A program made the position numbers and the translations under genes. This document shows, piece after piece, positions 10,069 to 19,036 of a stretch of DNA of 64,000 nt. Source of the DNA: Sanderia malayensis (taxonomy: Eukaryota; Cnidaria; Scyphozoa; Semaeostomeae; Pelagiidae); contig RQOL01000729.1 in assembly GCA_013076295.1 (NCBI GenBank), positions 3,162,001 through 3,226,000 of the forward strand, read 5' to 3'. The notes beneath the pieces were generated by a model. That model worked only from the letters and a program-made list of their open reading frames with translations. It was not told the origin of the DNA and did no database searches. Every line of letters begins with the position of its first letter. Position 1 is the stretch's first letter.

Positions 10069-11602
10069 ATGGCTACAGCAGCTGTTTCTCCACGCGAAAA
10101 TTTGAAGCATCACATAGGATCAATGTTGAGCACAATAATCCGAGAGGTGCAAGGTATAGATAGAGCAGTAGATAGAAATGCCATTGACCATAATTGCTAC
10201 AAACTACAGCAGATTATGACGCTTTTACTACATTGCAAGGAAACATGACCGGATTTTGTAAGCAGTGTCACAGTTTTGAATTTGATAGATGCGTACGATG
10301 TTTTGGAGCAGGAGGCACGACCGCAGCCAGACAATAATGCCCGCCTTGTCTCTCACAATACAATTGGAAGACCCGCATTGCACGTTCCAAGAGGAACTCT
10401 ATCAATGTATTTGAAATACGGCTTCAAGTATGTTAGAATTGGGGAGTCCTTTGGTGTGAGTGCCAGAACAATAACGCGGAGAGTTGAAAGCTACAGTTTA
10501 CAGCAAGAGGTTCAACGGCATACCACAATAATGGATGCAGAGCTGGATACAATTGTGTAAGAGGTTTTCAATGATTTTCCTAATTGCGGCATTTGCCGCA
10601 TGAGAGGATTTTTAAGAGCTAGGTCTTTTAAGGTGGAGTGGGATAGAGTTAGAAACTCCATGTGGCGCATAGTTCCAGAAGGAATACTTATAAGGACAAG
10701 CCTTTTAAATTTAGTCAACAGAAGACGTTATTCTGTTCCTGGTACGTTAGCCCTATGGCATATGAATGGCAACCACAAACTGATTCACGGCTTTTGTTCT
10801 GCACAGGTCTGTCGATAGGTATTCTTGAACAATTATGTACCTTCATTGCTCAACGTATAACAAAGCTGGGACGGTTCTCGAATTATTTATTGAAGCTGTT
10901 GAAACACACGGTTTGCCCTCCAGAGTCAGAGGAGACCAAGGAGGAGAAAATGTTAATGTTGCAATGTTCATGTTTGCTCATCCTTTAAGAGGTTCAGGCA
11001 GGGGCAGTTACATCACAGGTAAAAGTTTTCACAATCAGCGCATTGAGAGATTTTGGCGTGATTTACTTCACAGTTGTTTATTCTTATTCTATCATATATT
11101 CTACTAATTGGAGGAGTGTAAGCAGTTAGATCCCAATAACGACCTTGATCTCTATTGCCCGGAGTATGTATTTTTGCCCAGGATTAATCAACACCTGCAT
11201 TTTTTCCAAGATGGTTACGACAACCATCCTGTTCGAACAGAAGACAACCAAACCCCCCTGCAACTATGGATTCAAGGATTTGAAGACCATAGCCCACTGC
11301 AGGCAGATATGTTGACAAATCCGGAACTGTATGGTGTCGAATTGGGCCCACCAATCAATGGTGCGGTTGAAGAACAGATGAGAGAACAGGACGGTGTAAC
11401 AACTATTCCCGAAATTGACATGGCCATTCCCGAAAACATTGCAGTAAATGAAATAATAAATCCCCTGGCTCATTCAGATTCAAATGGAATCAACATTTAT
11501 CTGCAAATACGAGACTTTCTGTACGGGTTATTTCCTGATGACGATGGATTATTACGTACCAAAATTTTCTTATTTATATATTGCAGTGCATGCAGATACT
11601 AA
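10069..11602 (+). pseudogene. IS3EU-like DDE transposase (decayed)
   Basis: An ATG at 10069 opens MATAAVSPRENLKHH. A helix-turn-helix region follows (GRPALHVPRGTLSMYLKYGF to SARTITRRVESY, about 10369-10490), then the integrase-like core. LWHMNGNHKLI (about 10750-10785) is where the family has WHIDGNHKL, so the first catalytic Asp appears changed to Asn. The second acid lies in [12 protein letters not shown] (about 10930-10965) and the third in [11 protein letters not shown] (about 11032-11064). The tail has DPNNDLDLYCPEYVFLPRINQH and an acidic C-terminus ending at 11602. Lesions are TGA at 10246, TAA at 10558, a one-base insertion near 10795, TGA at 10826 and TAA at 11105. The gene lies entirely between the inverted repeats and converges on the HECT gene. 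It cannot now make full-length enzyme. Confidence 0.85.
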
Positions 11603-11852
11603 TACAATGAAACATTTCATGCTATAATTTATAACAGAACAGAAGCCTAGCAGTTCAATTCAATAATGAATTGAGCTTTAACTAGACAAAACAACAACAA
11701 TAACATAACAAGATGAATGACAGCATTGCGCCATTTTAAGATTGCAAACAAATAACTACTGAATAATAAAATAACAATAACTAGAACTAGAACTTGAATA
11801 TAGATAGCAAACATAACGAGAAAGCAAAAGTCATGCATACTAGCATCTTGTT

Positions 11853-13957
11853 TCATGGGTTTGGGAATCCCAAAGCACCATGCTTGATAGCAACATCCAT
11901 CGCATTATAAAAGGCATCTTTTGATCTATGTATTGTTGGCAAGCGTATAATCTGCATGCAAGCTGACGCTGTAAGAAATATATGTCGTTCTTCTTCTGGC
12001 AGATATTGAATAGATATGTTCTGCTTGTCCTGTCGTTGCGACTTGGAAATTCTTCCAGTAGAAAACATCATAAAAGCAGTTATCCACCCGTCGCCAATCA
12101 CTTCAGGATCCTTTACATCTTCATCGATGTACTCAAAAAACCAATCCAGAGCAACGTGCTCTGGTAATGTATTTGGAACTGTTGTCACAACGTTCTTAAA
12201 TTCCCTTGCGGACATCGGAATCCTCAGATTGTTGCCACTGTATATGATTTCTTGTATTAAAGCATTTTATGCATGCCAATCTTGTTCGTGATTGGCCAAT
12301 GACACAAATTTATAATTCGCCAATGAACATTGCTTGCGTCGGAACTGAAGAGCAGCTTATTAACATCTCCATCACTGCTACAAATATCCAGCTCCTCAAT
12401 CAGGTTGTGAAGAGAACCAGTAGCTGCATTCAAAGGTATGTGATGCTTGCATAGGTGAATTGATATGGTCTCCTTAGATTCTCCAAACATTGCCGCAACT
12501 ACACCGGGTACTATAGCTGGTATTGAATTAGGAGGACCTTATTGGATTAGCAGGTGTGCTATCAGCATCCCAGTGAGGCGCATGTAAAATAGCTTTGTAG
12601 AGTCTTTGATGGGAACTAAGTCCTCTTCGTTGCCCTCAAATAAATGCTGTGTCAACTCACTCATTGCCAGACGAAAGTACTCTGCAAACAAGGCTCCACC
12701 GTCTAGTCCATCTTCTTTTTCGAACCTGACCTCGAATGTTTTTTTGAAACTTGCCCCATCTTGAACCTGTCACTTGCAATAGCGGACAATATCATGCCAA
12801 ATATTGACCGTGTCAAAAGTTAATTCTTCATATTGATTGGACTGCCTTTTGCTAGCAAATATATCCAGCATTGATTCCAGATTATCGGTTCGCTGCTTCC
12901 TTGGTACTTCCATTTTGGGAATTGTCAGTAATGCAATTCGCAGCTTCTTCTAAAGTGTCCATTTTCTGTATAGCAGCATCAATGCTATCTGCTTTCACGT
13001 CAGGGAATAACATCTCTAATTGCAACCTCCATGTCCCCTGAGTTGTACCACTTGAACCAGGGATGGATGAAAATGCAGAATGTCCCATGTACTCATCTTC
13101 GTCACTCAAAGCTCTGTCTTCTACATGAATATTTGTGTTGCCTGTGGTGCATGTCATTAAATGTGCAATAGGGGACAAAAGTCGTGGGACACCCAGGATT
13201 TTAGCAAATTTTACACGCATACTTCATCCCCCTCCCCCCCCCCATAACAATGTTGTTTGTAGAGGCGGTGTTTTTCAATATCGCCGAAATTCTTTTGGCC
13301 CGACGACAAGAAAGGACTGGTGCACAAGACAACATTGTTTTGGGGGGAGTGGGGGGTCGCATTCTGCTCACAGAGAACAAAGTGTGCAGAAGCACAGCAT
13401 TATGGGATGAAATTTTCAGGTGTCCCATGGACTTTTGTCCCCTATTGTGCTTTCATCAATGGCAACAGAATTTCTTGGTTACCATTAGTGCTTTCTGTGT
13501 GAATAGATGAGTCAACTTCTGGAACAACTTTTGCTAGTGACATATTTGATTGCACGGGGCGAATGTAAACAATGGTAAAAGCGGCAACATTGTTGCCAAT
13601 GCACTCCATGGTGTAACAAGTACTTGACATATGAATGGCTATGAGGTTCGACTGCTTGCCGCCTTTTTTGGCCTTGAACAGGTCAATCGCCCTTTTCTGG
13701 GAACACTGCTTCGGAAAACCAGTTTCAAACACTCTCAGCACTTCATCATGAGTGCCATTTTTCGGAAATGATAATCTTTTCTTACCTAAGCCAGCTTGAT
13801 GCAAAAGGTTAAGGTGTTGTTGAGATGGAGCACGACTCTCATTCGTATTTGCCAGAGCACAAAACTCGTGGGACCAAGATTCTTTGCTGCTGCTCTGAGA
13901 ATTTAATGCTTTTTGTTGTTTCTTTGGTGGAGGAAACTGACGGCCACCACTTCCCAT
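11853..13957 (-). pseudogene. Transposon-borne CUE-HECT E3 ubiquitin-ligase gene
   Basis: Minus-strand gene of about 600 codons without the MITE. Order from the N-terminus: a basic start (GRQFPPPKKQQKALNS, 13957); a domain with AGLGKKRLSFPKNG and IVYIRPVQSNMSLA (13800-13540), seen in G2E3-like invertebrate HECT proteins; an acidic stretch; a CUE-type ubiquitin-binding motif (QLEMLFPDVKADSIDAAI, about 13020-12970); the HECT N-lobe with VRFEKEDGLDGGALFAEYF (about 12735-12680); and the C-lobe with MMFSTGRI and the catalytic-Cys strand TASACMQIIRLP (about 11970-11935), ending DVAIKHGALGFPNP. It lies wholly between the 330-bp inverted repeats of the IS3EU-like element, facing the transposase. Lesions include the MITE (13166-13447), stops near 12780, 12535 and 12255, and a frame change near 12870. 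Cys and lobe motifs are kept. Role inferred: ubiquitin transfer, perhaps acting on host silencing or transposase turnover; this last point is speculation. Confidence 0.8.
13166..13447. mobile_element. MITE, copy 1, inserted in the HECT exon
   Basis: A 282-bp element whose ends are perfect inverted repeats CAATAGGGGACAAAAG / CTTTTGTCCCCTATTG, flanked by TG on both sides (13164-13165 and 13448-13449). The inner part has long runs of C and G and an imperfect inverted repeat around CAACATTGTT. Removing the element and one TG joins the HECT frame (MKA directly to HLM) with no stop. It has no coding capacity. A second copy in the opposite orientation lies at 21454-21695. The 2-bp duplication and end sequence suggest a Tc1/mariner-type parent, which is not in this window. 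Confidence 0.92.
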
Positions 13958-14592
13958 ACTTGGAAACGCATTTCTGCCATAAATATGTTTTTAAGTTAGT
14001 ATCCGAATTCAGCTCTCGTGTGTTCTATTTTGTTAAAAGTATTACTTCTGTTATAACCCGCATGTACACATTCATTTATAAGAAACTTGGATCGGGGCCT
14101 AGTACTAAAAGTTTCTTAATTTGGTATGAAAATTTTGGTGTTTTAGTACTAAGAGTTTTGCAATTGGTTTCTTATTTTTTTGGGTTAAAAGTTGCCTTAT
14201 TGTTTTGAAGTTGAGCATTTTTGGGTCGAAATACATAAACGTAGATCGTCACAAAAACAGTGCAGATCAAAGTCAAAAGTTAAAATTGAATAGATTTAAG
14301 CTTACATAACATCCAACTGTTCACAAAGAAGTGCTTAAACGGTAAAATCATGTCCACTCCATCAATAATATTAAGGAACTTTGTATTCATCATTGACTTT
14401 GGACTTGGTTGTACCGAGTGATTTTATAGTTTCTTAACTTTTCTTGAACCTCATACTAGAGCTTCTTCAATTTGTGGCCATCGCTGTACTAGTTTCTTAT
14501 AAACCAGTTTCTTACACGAAAACGTGTAAAGTCCTACTTGTATACAAACCTGTCGGACTGAACATCCCTTTCACTACCTTACAAGTTACAAT
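13958..14592. other. No gene; upstream region of the HECT gene
   Basis: About 630 bp between the HECT start and the right inverted repeat. AT-rich, with several repeated AGTTTCTTA/TTTCTTATAA strings (14107, 14167, 14488, 14503) but no frame I can support. It would hold the HECT promoter. Confidence 0.4.
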
Positions 14593-14922
14593 ATCACTGA
14601 TGAAAAATCACAGTGATCAGCGATTATTCATAGACACGGAAGATTGCACCGATCGACAAGACACCGATCCACTCACACATTTTCACAAGACACAGATTCA
14701 CCCAAACATGTTCACAAGACACCAATTCACTGGAAAATACTCTCAGTACATTGATTCACGCACATTTATTCACAAGACATTGATTCACTCACATTGCCCC
14801 AATTCACTCACACTGCATGGATTCACTTGCAAGGCACTGATTCACAAGACATCGATTCACTAATCACACACAGATTCATTCACATTGTTCGTTTCGACTT
14901 TTGTCCACTATCTGATTCCAGA
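14593..14922 (-). repeat. Right terminal inverted repeat of the IS3EU-like element
   Basis: Reverse complement of 9654-9982, ending ...CTATCTGATTCCAGA directly before the GATTGT duplication at 14923-14928. Confidence 0.9.
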
Positions 14923-15782
14923 GATTGTGACAGACTGAATAAAATCCGAAAACAATACAGAAAATTGCAGATGATTTTTATTCATGAAGTTTCAATGGTT
15001 GGCAGCAAGTTATTTAACTTCTTGAACCTACATCTTCAACAAATCATGGGAAAGGAAACCCCATTTGCAGGTTCAAGTGTAATAGCAGTTGGTGATTTGT
15101 TTCAACTTCAACCATTCTTTGACATATGGATTTTTGACACATCTGCAGAATATGGTCCTTTGGCAACAAACATCTGGCAAGAATATTTTCAAATATGTGA
15201 ACTGCACACAATTATGAGGCAGAAAGATGATAAAACCTTTCCAGAATTATTAAATCGGTTGAGAGAAGGCAATGAAACAAAAGAAGATGTAAACCTTTTG
15301 AAAACAAGAACTATTTCAAACAACAAGTTTTCCAACATAAATTTGACAGGTTATACACATTTGTTTTTGACAAATGCTGCAGTTAATGCCACTCTACCTT
15401 TCAAAACTCAAACAGACCCAGCATAATTTGGGTTAAATCTACATCTGGTCACATTGGAAAAAATGGAAGATTGCAATATAGATCACTCAGATCACACCAA
15501 ATTGACATTTCATGGACACCTGTATTTGAAGTTAGCAAACAATTTGTAATTGGAAAATCAGGTCATTTTCAATATATGAGATGTCAGTTTCTACTGAGAC
15601 AAGCAGCTGCAAAAAGTATTCATATATGTCAATGTGATACATTGCAACAGTTGGTAGAAAATTCTGCATCAAGGTCAACTGAACATATCCATTATGTTGG
15701 TCTCAGTAGAGTTGTAAATAAGAATGGTTTATATATTGACACATTCAATGAACAAAAGATATCTGTCAGTGAGAAAGTTTAA
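14923..15782 (+). pseudogene. Helitron helicase, part 2
   Basis: Continuation of the frame cut at 9653. It reads LNKIRKQYRKLQMIFIHEVSMVG (written here across two motifs), where the Walker B residues normally read DE but are HE, so the metal-binding Asp appears lost. Next come GDLFQLQPFFD, LREGNETKEDVNLLK and a stop at 15424. After a frame change the C-terminal helicase motifs continue from 15471: FLLRQAAAKSIHICQ and HIHYVGLSRV (motif VI), ending SVSEKV at 15782. Downstream, in the same direction, is the endonuclease domain of the same Helitron. With two lesions plus the transposon insertion it is not functional. Confidence 0.88.
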
Positions 15783-15788
15783 CACGTA

Positions 15789-16404
15789 ATGATGCAATTG
15801 AGGACATTTGCACAGTATAAATCGTGTCTCACATTTTTGTATAATTTATCAGCAACTTTAAAAGTCTATTTTCACAATTTCAGGTCCTTTATACTTCATA
15901 AACAAGATATATTGCAAGACCTTAATGTACAATCAGCAGATATAAATATTTTTGTTCAAACAAATTTTTCAAAAAAAAAATGATGATAAGGACTTAATGA
16001 TACCTAATTTCGCATTATACTGGAATGACAATGATGAGTTTGGTAGCGATAGGGCTATGTGTGGAACTGCAGTGTATACACAATTGAGCAAATGTAGAAA
16101 CGCAACCCATTTCAACAAAACACAGACAAAATTGAGATCACTGTTGCAGTTTGCAATCAACAAATTGAAAATTTACATATCATCAGTTTTTACAGATCAC
16201 CTACTAAAGTGGCATTTAAAGCTTTGCTTGGTGCAATACATTATATATCTAATATTTTCAAAGATTACCCAAGCATTATTATTGGTTATTTTAATGTGAA
16301 CCTCATGGAGGAATCAAAACAAAAATTTTTTTTACAACCTAATGTCAATAATGTAAACAAAGAAAAGGAATCAATTAACATCAAATTAAACGACAAAGAG
16401 AAAA
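15789..16404 (+). pseudogene. Helitron AP-type endonuclease domain, part 1
   Basis: After the helicase the sequence reads MQLRTFAQYKSCLTFLYNLS, then VYFHNFRSFILHKQDI and QSADINIFVQTNF. This is the exonuclease/endonuclease/phosphatase (APE-like) domain found at the C-terminus of one animal Helitron group. Frame changes occur near 15980 and 16160. From about 16163 it reads FYRSPTKVAFKALLGAIHYI and then DYPSIIIGYFNVNL, where the metal-binding Asp of the usual GDFN is Tyr. The frame ends at 16404 where a LINE is inserted, and the domain resumes at about 18004. The endonuclease is thought to help nick target DNA. Confidence 0.72.
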
Positions 16405-18001
16405 TTTAGATTTCAATGTTACTTGATTGTTCACTGACCAGGGGATCGTTTCCGATCGAAGACGTCAGCAATTTGTCTTTGAATATTCTTCGACTTCCAC
16501 GAATGCATATAATGATTGCTTTCACTAGAGCAAAGCTAATTTTACGTCGCAACCAAGCCTTGATGAGGCTGTAGTCACGTTTTCTTTTATCTCCAATCAT
16601 TTCTGCCAAATGGGAGTAAAATTTCTTTGCTTCACGACCCATTCCAACAGTGGCTTATATAACAATCGGAGTGAAGCTGCCATGTTCAACTTCTAAAATT
16701 CTGTCATTATAGGCTCGTTTTTTCTTACGCCATTTATCTCATAAGACTTCGATATTTCTTGAGAGCAGTACCGGTTGGCAGTTGGGTTAAAAACCCTTAT
16801 GTCGAAAAATGCCACCTGTCCTGTCTGCCAGAAACCTCGAGCGCTGATATCAGACCTTGCCTCATCACTGATGTTAACATTCGAGTTAAATACTTCACCC
16901 GTGAGTTGTTGAAGTGCCGGCTCTAATCTCACATCTTTGCAAACTTCACCAAGGAGAAGTGCGGTCGTGTTGCGTATCTGGTGATGCCTTTGTGAGATGA
17001 ATCCTCCCTTTTTACAGGAAAGAGCATGCTGTACGTTGAACTTATTACCACATTCACAATTTTCAGGAACACGATCAAGAAGCCATCCATACCGGATTTT
17101 AATTGAGTCCCAAAATTGCTGTTTTGTAAGGACATATCCTTCATCCTTCAAAGGTAGTGTCGTCAGCCGTATGGAGGCACCATCTTCTCTGGAAAGATCG
17201 TTAAGACGTTTCTCTTGCTCATCTATAGAGGCTCTCAACTCAATCAGTGTCTGGTTATTACGTTGAAAACATTCAGCTTTTATCTTTAGTTTGATTTCTT
17301 TGGACACATTTTCAACCTCAAGTTCCTTTTTCTGATTAAAGATGTTCTGCCGTAAAGAGTTAGTCAGCCTTTGTGAGTTCAAGTATTCAACGTCTGTGAT
17401 CTCTGAAAAAATCGGAATACCCAAACCACCAAGTTGCGGGGGAAGCGAAAGAAGAATTCCCTGGTTTTTAGTGCATAAGATTCCTCCAGTGACAGAAGGT
17501 ATAAAATCCGTTAGAATTACTTGGTCTAACTGCTTCAGGTTTTCCGAGATACCAGGGATTGTCCTCATGAAGAAAGTGACTTTGTTTTTATATCCACTAA
17601 TAAAACAATTAAATGCAGCTTGTGGTTCAGTTTTGGCAATGTTTGATAGAAGCTTAATTTCACGTATCCAATCGGCGATTTTTTCATTGACATAATCATC
17701 TTTAAAAATGGTAGAGCCAATGACAGCACCTAAGTGTCGCTTCCCGTCTGATGTTATTCTTATGTTGGAGCCTTCGAAGATCCTTTGTGCTTCATCCATT
17801 TTATCATCCTTAACAATTAACCAAGATTTTGTAGCCTCAAGATAGTATCCAAATTTCGGACCAAGTTCAATCAGATTTTCCCACCAGTTTTTAAGATTTA
17901 TAAGACTACCAGCAGCAGTGACATCATCAGCATAAGCAGCAGATTTAGTTGGTAATGAAATTTCCAATAGCGTGAGGATCATAGGGATGATGGCTATGGC
18001 T
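16405..18001 (-). mobile_element. 5'-truncated LINE with restriction-like endonuclease region
   Basis: The minus-strand frame 17982-16693 (429 codons) begins just before the RT box AYADDVTAAGSL. It continues with the thumb region (GPKFGYYLEATKSW, LGGLGIP), a CCHC knuckle CECGNKFNVQHALSC (about 17050-17005) and a D..FFDIRVFNP block that fits a restriction-like nuclease of R2-type LINEs. After a frame change at 16693 the C-terminus follows (GREAKKFYSHLAEM... to 16406). Everything before the YADD box is missing, as in incomplete target-primed reverse transcription. It sits inside the Helitron endonuclease; flanks GACAAAGAGAAAATTTAG (left) and AAACAAAAAGAAATTGAG (right) look like an imperfect target duplication. 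The exact LINE clade is uncertain. Confidence 0.78.
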
Positions 18002-18003
18002 TA

Positions 18004-18190
18004 AACAAAAAGAAATTGAGTTAATCACAGCAATGCAGAAAATGGGATTGCAACTTTAGAACAATCAACAACAGACTATGATTCATTACTGGACCATATT
18101 TTCACAAACATACCAGACAGAGTTGCACATTTTGGCACACTTGAATCATATTTTTCTGATCACAAGCCCATTTATATTTGTTTAAATTGA
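18004..18190 (+). pseudogene. Helitron AP-type endonuclease domain, part 2
   Basis: After the LINE the domain resumes with ITAMQKMG, a one-base frame change near 18055, then TTDYDSLLDHIFTNIP and ESYFSDHKPIYI, the last being the conserved SDH catalytic box of the EEP fold. It ends at a TGA at 18188-18190, the natural C-terminus. Confidence 0.78.
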
Positions 18191-19036
18191 ACAGGAAACA
18201 TAGGTCACTCTAATTGCTAAAATTTCAGTTAAAAGCAATTGAAAGTATCAGAACAAGACATTTTGTTAATATGTACACATTATGCATCAAAAATGTATGT
18301 AGGTAAATAAATAATTTATGTTAATTTATTGCGATCCCTGCCACATTTAAACAACATTTAAAGATTTCGTCATTTGTGGGACATGCCACCTCTACCAAAA
18401 TTGCTAATTGCTGCATCAGTCCCAACAATTCCGCTGAATAATTTCTTTTTGCTGAATAACACATGGAGTAACATTTACATTGCTTTGCAAGATTATCTAT
18501 GTGAAATTACCAGTCATACTGCAATCTTCTATTGGTGGCTCACTACATTCCAACATTACATATTGTAAAAAGATTGAGCAGTGAAATGAAACATGCAATA
18601 AGAGTCATGAATAGTCATGCAGGAAAAGCTTTGCCTTGAAGAAATTGAAAGCCAAATTTCCTGTGATAAAGACTATATTTCAACTATTTCCAAAGTGCAG
18701 CAGACTTCACCCATTTGCCATGAAGAATGAAGAAAAAGTACTGAATTTCAGTCTGAACTTTATTACTTCAATAACTTCTCACAAGTCAAGAGAAAACAGG
18801 CCACAAATATGCAAAACGAAACAATCAGATTTGAGTACGATTCTTGAAAGTGAAGCTTGGAGAATAGACGCAAGAGTTTTGTAGTTAAAACATTTATTGC
18901 AATCTCCCCTGATGCTAAGACCATACTTGAGATACAAAACTGTTTTTATCAAAGTTTCCAAAAAGTTACTTCAAATTCAATTTGTAAATTCTCATCACCG
19001 ACATTGTGACATGAGATATATAAAAAAATAAGTGTT
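18191..19036. other. No recognisable gene; junction between two Helitron parts
   Basis: Between the end of the endonuclease and the start of the Rep region. Frames at 18374-18568 and 18636-18884 are short and match nothing I know. The 3' end of the first Helitron and the 5' end of the second should be here, but I cannot identify a terminal hairpin. Confidence 0.4.

Larger units (their letters stand above)
9654..14922. mobile_element. Complete IS3EU-like DNA transposon carrying a CUE-HECT gene
   Basis: A 5,269-bp element. Its ends are inverted repeats of about 330 bp: 9654-9982 and 14593-14922, the left starting TATGGAATCAGATAG and the right (reversed) TCTGGAATCAGATAG. It is flanked by the direct repeat GATTGT at 9648-9653 and 14923-14928, and removing the element plus one GATTGT rejoins a Helitron helicase frame; this fixes both ends. 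Each inverted repeat is built from about fifteen degenerate copies of a GTGAATC..TGTCTTGTGAAT unit, possible transposase-binding sites. Inside are a transposase gene (plus) and a convergent CUE-HECT ubiquitin-ligase gene (minus) with 250 bp between their stops. A MITE sits within the HECT gene. IS3EU is my best family assignment, from the integrase-like transposase and the 6-bp duplication. Confidence 0.85.

Noticed and set aside
11853..13957. The HECT gene as an ordinary host gene that happened to lie near transposons
   Set aside because: It is completely enclosed by the 330-bp inverted repeats and the GATTGT duplication, and the flanking Helitron frame rejoins without it, so it moved with the element.
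14444..14863. 139-codon open frame on the plus strand
   Set aside because: It runs across the right inverted repeat of the IS3EU-like element; its His/Thr-rich text comes from the GTGAATC subrepeats.
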